Positions 5,579-10,159 of a stretch of DNA of 10,159 nucleotides are shown in pieces. The DNA comes from JAGORY01 sp964517585 (GTDB lineage Bacteria; Patescibacteriota; Gracilibacteria; Peribacterales; Peribacteraceae): contig CAZFCB010000042.1 in the NCBI GenBank assembly GCA_964517585.1, positions 1 through 10,159 on the forward strand, given 5' to 3'. Below the pieces are notes generated by a model. The model was not told the DNA's origin. It was given only the letters and a program-made list of their open reading frames with translations, and did not search any database. The stretch's first letter is position 1; every line of letters starts with the position of its first letter. The position numbers and the translations under genes are program-made.

Positions 5579-6541
5579 CTACCTACACAGGTGAATCGCC
5601 TTTTCGCTCAGTGCGATAATTTCGCCTTGTTTCTCGGCGGTGTAGTGGTACCCACCTGTCTTGAGTGCTAGGTCGGCATCGGTAGCCCACTCGACAAGTG
5701 TACGAACTCTTTCTGCATCAAGAGACCGCGCGAGTGGCAGGAGTCCTCTGACAGCAAAGAAATGAATGCCGACAGCGCTGGCTATGCTTTTGTCGTCACG
5801 AAGTCCTTCCTGCAGAGCAGCCCACACCAGTGTGACGTTCTTGATCATGTTGAGAAGGATCCCCCAAATTCCGTACGGATCTTCGCCGCGTTCAAGTCTG
5901 TTCTTCAGAAAACCGAGCGCTTCATCAATGCGCTTATTTCCAACAAGATCTGTCAATTTCCACACAACCTGCTCACCGGATGGCACAGTGAGAGTATCAA
6001 TATGCGACACTTCAATAGCACCTCCCTGTGCAAAGAGTACGAGTTTTTTGAGCTCAGACTCCAGTGTCCATTGATCATTCCCAACGATCTGGAGCAGAAA
6101 TGCGAATGACCGGTCATCAAGTGAACCTCCTTCGGACTGCACAAGAGCAGATGCCCACACAGCAAGATCTCTCGGAGGAAGCATCGGAAAAGTTTTTACT
6201 GTCGCAATGTCCGTTAGTGCCTTTACCGCTCCGAGTCTTTTATCTGGCACGGGTTCTGCAAACACAACAATGACCTGCGGGTGAATGTTGTCGATGATCG
6301 TCGCGATGTCTTCTTTATCAATTTTCGGAATGCCACGCAGAAGAACGAGTCTTTTTTCTGCAATGAAAGGCATCGCTGAGACTGCGTCCAGAATATCGGA
6401 GAGTGTGATCTCTTTTGCCTGCATCTGGAGAAAATTTTCAGAACCATATTTTTGGCAAAACGAATGCTTCCACCGAAGCACTTCTTTCTCGAGCGCATAA
6501 TCATTGTCGCCGGTAAAAAAGTGTACATTCTCCTGTGGCAT
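5579..6541 (-). CDS. holA: DNA polymerase III subunit delta
   Basis: The delta subunit of the clamp-loader complex opens the beta sliding clamp during loading onto DNA. The product has 320 residues, close to the usual 330-340. The N-terminal domain (about 1-125) has the family pattern: a start VHFFTGDNDYALEKEVLRW, then SDILDAVSAMPFIAEKRLVLLRG (48-70), then VIVVFAEPVPDKR (90-102). The middle helical domain has the typical NDQWTLESELKKLVLF (155-170). The C-terminal domain has VWKLTDLVGNKRIDEALGFLKNRLERGEDPYGIWGILL (193-230) and ends in DADLALKTGGYHYTAEKQGEIIAL. Like delta subunits generally it lacks an ATPase motif. No Shine-Dalgarno site precedes the ATG. The gene is divergent from the surface-protein genes. 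Confidence 0.92.
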   Translation of the reverse strand: MPQENVHFFTGDNDYALEKEVLRWKHSFCQKYGSENFLQMQAKEITLSDILDAVSAMPFIAEKRLVLLRGIPKIDKEDIATIIDNIHPQVIVVFAEPVPDKRLGAVKALTDIATVKTFPMLPPRDLAVWASALVQSEGGSLDDRSFAFLLQIVGNDQWTLESELKKLVLFAQGGAIEVSHIDTLTVPSGEQVVWKLTDLVGNKRIDEALGFLKNRLERGEDPYGIWGILLNMIKNVTLVWAALQEGLRDDKSIASAVGIHFFAVRGLLPLARSLDAERVRTLVEWATDADLALKTGGYHYTAEKQGEIIALSEKAIHLCR

Positions 6542-6642
6542 ACTGCTGCATGCTACAAAGAGCGCGACAATAGTGGAAGCAAAAGCTTGAGATTGTCTGC
6601 AATTGCTACTCTGTGCTGTTTTGAGCGATATTTGTGCAGTAA

Positions 6643-6670
6643 ACTTTACATTTCACTCTTCGTGTGTCAA
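6643..6670 (-). promoter_or_regulatory. Possible holA promoter
   Basis: On the minus strand, a perfect TTGACA (6670-6665), a 16-bp spacer and TAAAGT (6648-6643) lie about 100 bp before the holA ATG. This would leave an untranslated leader of about 95 nt, unlike the short leaders elsewhere in the window. I saw no convincing promoter closer to the ATG. Confidence 0.35.
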
Positions 6671-6723
6671 ATCACATTGTAGTGCTTCGTCAATTGCTCA
6701 CGATGGAGCAAAACCCAGTTATT

Positions 6724-6732
6724 TGCTATACT
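6724..6732 (+). promoter_or_regulatory. Extended -10 promoter of the surface-protein operon
   Basis: TGCTATACT is an extended -10 box (TG-n-TATACT). The ATG of the dockerin-like gene follows after 8 nt, so the transcript should be essentially leaderless. The -35 region (TGGAGC at 6704-6709) is poor, as is usual for extended -10 promoters. It would drive the three surface genes together. Confidence 0.55.
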
Positions 6733-6740
6733 GATGAGAA

Positions 6741-7091
6741 ATGAAGCACACATATTCACTCTTCGGGAGAAAATCGCTTCGGACGATTGCGATCATCGTC
6801 TCTAGTGTCACTGCCGCATTTGCACTCGGTATTCAAACGGCAGGAGACTTCCGTTCTGTGACGCCGACGCTGGCAGATAGGAGTGATACTGCTGGAGACT
6901 TTAATGGCAACGGATATCTTGATATTCAAGATGCGCGCATTGCTCTCGAGCTTGCACGTGGTTACCGCTCACCGACACCTGATGAACTCTCGGTTGACCC
7001 AAACCGTGACTACTCCATTACGACAGAGGATGTTCTTTCTATTCTTTTACGCTTAGAGAACGCTCCTTCGACTCCAAAAGTAAATCTGTAA
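6741..7091 (+). CDS. Membrane-anchored dockerin-like protein
   Basis: This encodes 116 residues. A basic N-terminus (KHTYSLFGRKSLR) and a hydrophobic stretch (about 14-33) form a signal peptide or anchor. After a short linker come two EF-hand-type calcium loops with dockerin spacing. Loop 1 is DFNGNGYLDIQD (53-64; ligands Asp53, Asn55, Asn57, Asp61, Asp64), followed by helix ARIALELARGY. Loop 2 is DPNRDYSITTED (86-97; Asp86, Asn88, Asp90, Thr94, Asp97), followed by VLSILLRL. Dockerins are known to bind cohesin domains in a calcium-dependent way. The next gene, 29 nt downstream, encodes a cohesin-like domain, so the two may be partners. The protein is small for a dockerin carrier and has no attached enzyme. 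Partner binding is inferred; the calcium loops are seen. Confidence 0.82.
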   Translation: MKHTYSLFGRKSLRTIAIIVSSVTAAFALGIQTAGDFRSVTPTLADRSDTAGDFNGNGYLDIQDARIALELARGYRSPTPDELSVDPNRDYSITTEDVLSILLRLENAPSTPKVNL

Positions 7092-7120
7092 CAAGTAAAA
7101 GTAAGACAAATACACACCGT

Positions 7121-8470
7121 ATGTTCCTACATCTGCGCACATCCACGGCTCTCGGAGTGATGCTTGCAATCCTCCTTCCACTCGCTCCTCACGCGTCTGC
7201 GGAAGAATCTCTCACGCTGCTTTTTGTGCCACACTGCACAGAAGTATCGAACTGTCCTGAATATTCGGTCGCTGACGGTTTGCACTTTACGACGAACCTC
7301 CTTGCTGCTGGTGATATTCTTGATATCGACGTTCTTGTACGAGGTTCAAAGTATGCAAGCGTACGTTCTGTACAATCATGGATCAAGTACGATCCGAAAT
7401 TTCTCGAAGCGCGAAGCGTCGAACTGACTGCAGCACTTCCCTCCCCAACGCCAGGGGAACAAAGTATCGACGCAGTGCAAGGTCTCGTAAAAATAGGAGG
7501 TAGTACGTCTCGTGGATTTACATCTGCAGATACTCGCATTGCGCGCGTCACGTTTCGCGTTCTTGACACAAGTGCATCGACTCAGCTGAGTTTTGATGGC
7601 TACAACGCTGCAGGCAATGGCAACACTGCCGTTAACGCTGAACGCAGCACGAGTGATCTCGATACGGGATCACTCCCTGCTCCACCGTGCATCGACGCGA
7701 TTCTCGGGTGCCGTGGATCTAATACACCTCTCCTGACTGGTGAACCTGCAAAGCTCACAGTAAAACTGTCGTCGGACGTGCAGGGAAGCGTTCTGACGGC
7801 TCAGGCAACAGGAATATCGTCTTCTTCGATGACAGCCAGTTCATCCTCTGCCATTTCATCTGCTGGGATGACACTGAACGATTATACTACGCTGAATAAT
7901 GCTCAGTGGTCTGTCGCTTCCAGTGATGACAATTCTTCACGTTCTTCATCAGCTTCGTCACTCAGCGGACAGGGCAGTACGTTTGGAATCCTCCAGGTGC
8001 AAGATGTTCGCGTGACGACAAAAGACACGATGATTTTCCTCGGTTGGCAGCCACTGAAAAGTTCAGTGCTTGCAGGCTACAACGTGTATTACGGAACGGT
8101 GAGTGGACGCTACATTCAGCGTCGCAGCCTTCCGAATACCTCCACAAGCCTTGTGCTGAGAGATCTGCAGGAAGGCACGACGTACTACCTCGCAGTTCGC
8201 GCGGTGGACCGTCAGGATCAAGAAAGCGTCTTCAGTCAGGAAGTCTCCGTCACTGTCGGCAAACCTGAAACAGCGACATCACCCATGACGAGGTTGCCAC
8301 CGGAAACCGGAGCGCTCACAGGAAATCCGATTGAAACGCGCGGAGGAACGACGATAGAAGGTGAAACCGGTTCAGCCAATATCTTCATTCTCGTGATGTT
8401 GGTTTCAGGAGTCATCGGTACTGCATTCGCTTTCCGCCGCCAATTCACTCTCTCGCACTATGGCTCCTAA
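7121..8470 (+). CDS. Secreted cohesin-like/fibronectin-III surface protein with sorting-like tail
   Basis: This encodes 449 residues. A signal peptide (1-27) ends in a likely ASA/EE cleavage site. Residues about 62-160 look like a cohesin-type beta-sandwich: AAGDILDIDVLVRG, VRSVQSWIKYDPKFLEARSV, GLVKIGGST, and ADTRIARVTFRVLD. This is the pattern of domains that bind dockerins. Cys39/Cys45 and Cys190/Cys197 could form disulfides. A Ser-rich linker (about 232-287) leads to a fibronectin type III domain (about 290-380, with GWQPLKSSVLAGYNVYYGT and TTYYLAVRAVD). The C-terminus has ETG (415-417), a membrane helix (418-438) and Arg-Arg, like a sortase or archaeosortase-type sorting signal but without canonical LPXTG. 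No Shine-Dalgarno site is visible. The stop overlaps the next gene by 11 nt. The cohesin call is from pattern, not a search. Confidence 0.78.
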   Translation: MFLHLRTSTALGVMLAILLPLAPHASAEESLTLLFVPHCTEVSNCPEYSVADGLHFTTNLLAAGDILDIDVLVRGSKYASVRSVQSWIKYDPKFLEARSVELTAALPSPTPGEQSIDAVQGLVKIGGSTSRGFTSADTRIARVTFRVLDTSASTQLSFDGYNAAGNGNTAVNAERSTSDLDTGSLPAPPCIDAILGCRGSNTPLLTGEPAKLTVKLSSDVQGSVLTAQATGISSSSMTASSSSAISSAGMTLNDYTTLNNAQWSVASSDDNSSRSSSASSLSGQGSTFGILQVQDVRVTTKDTMIFLGWQPLKSSVLAGYNVYYGTVSGRYIQRRSLPNTSTSLVLRDLQEGTTYYLAVRAVDRQDQESVFSQEVSVTVGKPETATSPMTRLPPETGALTGNPIETRGGTTIEGETGSANIFILVMLVSGVIGTAFAFRRQFTLSHYGS

Positions 8471-9602
8471 CCAATCATCAAGCGGCTGGCATGATCTGGA
8501 TGACGACACTCCTGTTCCCGTCCGTTCCTCGGAGGTGCCTAGAACCGAACCACAGTCATCAGGTCCAGCAGCCGACCTGACGCATGGTAGTGCTGACCAC
8601 ATCGTGCTTCGTCACGCTGCATCGTCAGTAAATCCGACCTCAATGCGCCTTTCTGCATTTCTTGGCGTTGCTCTTGTCCTCGGCGCTATTGGATTTCATT
8701 TTGGTTTCGGAAACCTCTTCGGTGACCTGACGGGTGGAAATGGTACATCGACGACGAAGGTGGAGATTACAGAAGCAGGAGTCTTTTCACCGAATTCCAT
8801 CACGCTCCATCCAGGAGATACGCTTTCTATCACGAACAAAAATCCTGATCCACAAGTCATCAAATCAAAAGATGGTAAAGATCTTTTCCCTGTCCAAGTG
8901 CTGTTTGATACACAGTACGATTTTACGGTTCCAGAAGGAAAAAACGGAACGTACACATATTTCTCGGAGACACTACCAGACGACAGGACGTTCACAATTA
9001 TTGTCGCTGATGCAGAGACTCCTACAGCCTCTGGTCAGTCACAAGCCAGCGATCCTGATCCTATGGACATTCCACTGCCGTTTGGTGATGGCGGATCTTT
9101 AGGGCAAAAACCTGATACTCCTATACCATTTCCGATCCAAGGTAGTACTTCAAGTTCGTCATCGTCATCGGTACAAAGCTCATCATCGTCGTCTGTACAG
9201 AGTTCATCCTCGTCAAGTCAGAGCTCGGTACCATCCGGAGGTGGCACGCCCATCATTAGCGTTGGCGGAGGAGGCGGTGGAGGTGGAGGTGGAGGTGGAG
9301 GTGGCGGAGGAGGCGGAAGAGAAACATTTACTCCAGCGCAAACGACAAAACCAGTATTTGCAGGACAAGTTCCTACAAATCCGTACACGGTCAGTAGTGG
9401 CGTACAGCAACAGGGCAGAATAGAAGCGATAGCTGCTGCAGCAAAAAATGAGAAAGAATTACACGCCGGCGCACCACTACAGCAACTCGTGAAGCATAAG
9501 CCGACGACAGTGACAAAAACCGGCCCTGAAGGCGCTCTGCTTCTCTTGGTTCCTGCAATGTTTGGAGTGTTGCTTTTGTATCGGAAGGTGAGGGTTGTGT
9601 AA
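8460..9602 (+). CDS. Membrane protein with copper-less cupredoxin-like domain and Ser/Gly-rich stalk
   Basis: This encodes 380 residues. A polar, Pro/Ser-rich cytoplasmic N-terminus (1-62) precedes a membrane helix (about 65-88). Residues about 98-183 have a cupredoxin-like pattern: VEITEAGVFSPNSITLHPGD, then LSITNKNPDPQVIKSKDG, then GTYTYFSETLPDDRTFTIIV. The usual copper ligands are missing: Val133 stands where the first His is expected, Ser169 where Cys is expected, and there is no His/Met near the end. It is therefore probably structural. There follow a Pro-rich linker, a Ser-rich repeat (229-256), 18 consecutive Gly (269-286), and a tail with KTGPEG (353-358), a hydrophobic helix and basic RKVR. 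The gene overlaps its upstream neighbour by 11 nt and is probably translationally coupled. The exact start is uncertain; Met62 is an alternative. Confidence 0.75.
   Translation: MAPNQSSSGWHDLDDDTPVPVRSSEVPRTEPQSSGPAADLTHGSADHIVLRHAASSVNPTSMRLSAFLGVALVLGAIGFHFGFGNLFGDLTGGNGTSTTKVEITEAGVFSPNSITLHPGDTLSITNKNPDPQVIKSKDGKDLFPVQVLFDTQYDFTVPEGKNGTYTYFSETLPDDRTFTIIVADAETPTASGQSQASDPDPMDIPLPFGDGGSLGQKPDTPIPFPIQGSTSSSSSSSVQSSSSSSVQSSSSSSQSSVPSGGGTPIISVGGGGGGGGGGGGGGGGGGRETFTPAQTTKPVFAGQVPTNPYTVSSGVQQQGRIEAIAAAAKNEKELHAGAPLQQLVKHKPTTVTKTGPEGALLLLVPAMFGVLLLYRKVRVV
9144..9227 (+). repeat. Ser-codon repeat (S6-7 VQ units)
   Basis: Codons 229-256 encode runs of Ser separated by VQ or Q: three near-copies of SSSSSSVQ, built mainly from tca/tcg/agt/agc codons. 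It forms a flexible, possibly glycosylated spacer in the extracellular part of the protein. Mixed codons suggest selection for the amino acids rather than a pure DNA repeat. Confidence 0.85.
9264..9317 (+). repeat. Poly-glycine codon tract (18 Gly), GGTGGA-like hexamer repeat
   Basis: Eighteen Gly codons in a row use ggt, gga and ggc, with a core of perfect ggtgga hexamers. Slippage by the hexamer unit, or by whole codons, would change linker length but keep the frame, so stalk length may vary between cells or assemblies. The tract is also prone to sequencing and assembly error. Confidence 0.9.
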
Positions 9603-9737
9603 GTTGTACTATTCTTGACACTATCTCTGGAGTAAGCGCAGCAACCCAGCCGTGTTGAAGAAGTTGGCAAAAGACAAAATATTGAACTGCTGCATCAATG
9701 AGATTTGATGGGAAGTCATTCGTAGATTTCTTATGAA

Positions 9738-10159
9738 TTATGCTAGTTGACTGCTGTATAAGAACTTCTGGAACCCAATGAACATAGATCGAATACTCTC
9801 AACTCCTCCAAGAGCTTTTTCAGCATCTGCAATAGCGTGATATTTAAGATTAAGCAGCATTGGCAATTTCTCTTCATTCAATTCATCAACTCCCTTATCA
9901 ATATACTTACTGAGAACAAATTCTAAGAATGCCACCTGCTCTTCCTCTAATCCCTTCAATATTTCAGGACTTGCCTTCATGACTCGCTTTTCTCTGGTGA
10001 TAGGAGATGCAGCAAAAGAAACATAAGAGAGTACATCGAACAAATCACTATCTTCAGCTGCAATCAGTTTTTGTAGTGTTTCCAGTTCATCCCTGCCATA
10101 ACCCATTTCCGCTATTTTATCAAGGAACGCTTTGCGTGTAGATGGTGCCGACCAGATTT
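9738..10159 (-). CDS. hsdR: Type I restriction enzyme R subunit, C-terminal part (partial)
   Basis: The frame is open to the window edge. The last 139 codons are present, and the N-terminal nuclease and helicase motor regions lie outside. The sequence matches my memory of the C-terminal domain of EcoEI-type HsdR proteins (EcoEI_R_C): FLDKIAEMGYGRDELETLQK, then AAEDSDLFDVLSYVSFAASPITREKR, then FLEFVLSKYIDKGVDELNEEKLPMLLNLKY, then GGVESIRSMFIGFQKFLY near the stop. This domain is thought to help assemble HsdR with the methyltransferase core. HsdR cuts unmodified foreign DNA after ATP-driven translocation. The coding sequence is about 40% GC by eye, clearly below the other genes here, which fits acquisition by horizontal transfer. 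Upstream hsdM/hsdS are not visible. Confidence 0.85.
   Translation of the reverse strand, partial: IWSAPSTRKAFLDKIAEMGYGRDELETLQKLIAAEDSDLFDVLSYVSFAASPITREKRVMKASPEILKGLEEEQVAFLEFVLSKYIDKGVDELNEEKLPMLLNLKYHAIADAEKALGGVESIRSMFIGFQKFLYSSQLA

Noticed and set aside
9218..9670. Minus-strand ORF rich in proline (poly-Pro)
   Set aside because: It is the antisense of the glycine tract and its surroundings, where stops are rare because of composition. The sense strand has the domains and the operon context.
9391..9790. Minus-strand open frame across the 9603-9737 gap reading PEVLIQQSTSIIHKKS... and FPSNLIDAAVQYFVFCQ... into the cupredoxin-gene antisense
   Set aside because: It looks protein-like in the gap, but the frame has no ATG, TTG or plausible start before the gap. 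It overlaps the end of hsdR and then runs antisense to a better-supported gene. It might be a gene remnant, but the evidence is too thin to annotate.

Overview
The window looks like a chromosomal segment of an uncultured bacterium of the Candidate Phyla Radiation (Patescibacteria), perhaps a Peregrinibacteria/Peribacteria-type lineage. This is inferred from compact housekeeping genes, several promoters placed right at the start codon with no Shine-Dalgarno site, and a cell-surface gene set with sortase-like tails. No lineage marker proves it. TGA is used as an ordinary stop (csrA), so the UGA-glycine code of Gracilibacteria is excluded. By eye, GC is about 48-50% over most of the window and about 40% at the right end.

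Left end (1-306): a complete tRNA-His(GUG) on the minus strand, with G-1, C73 and CCA all encoded. It is followed by tandem degenerate copies that carry hairpin-forming insertions in the D arm and T loop. The copies repeat with a 156-bp period and run off the window edge.

Housekeeping block (307-6541): hisS (+) is divergent from tRNA-His, and their predicted promoters overlap. gyrB (-) is convergent with hisS, with a possible small two-helix membrane protein after it on the same strand. csrA (+), with a structured GGA-containing leader, is divergent from gyrB. A hairpin terminator separates csrA from greA (+). Then come an unrecognised 135-residue coiled-coil protein (+) and holA (-), the DNA polymerase III delta subunit.

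Surface block (6741-9602): three tightly packed plus-strand genes, probably one operon. They encode a membrane-anchored dockerin-like double EF-hand protein, a secreted cohesin-like plus fibronectin-III protein with a C-terminal ETG/helix/basic tail, and a membrane protein with a cupredoxin-like domain lacking copper ligands, Ser-rich and 18-Gly linkers and a C-terminal TG/helix/basic tail. A dockerin and a cohesin-like domain encoded side by side suggest a calcium-dependent assembly on the cell surface.

Right end (9738-10159): the C-terminal part of a type I restriction enzyme HsdR (-), visibly more AT-rich than its neighbours. It probably marks the edge of an acquired restriction-modification locus.
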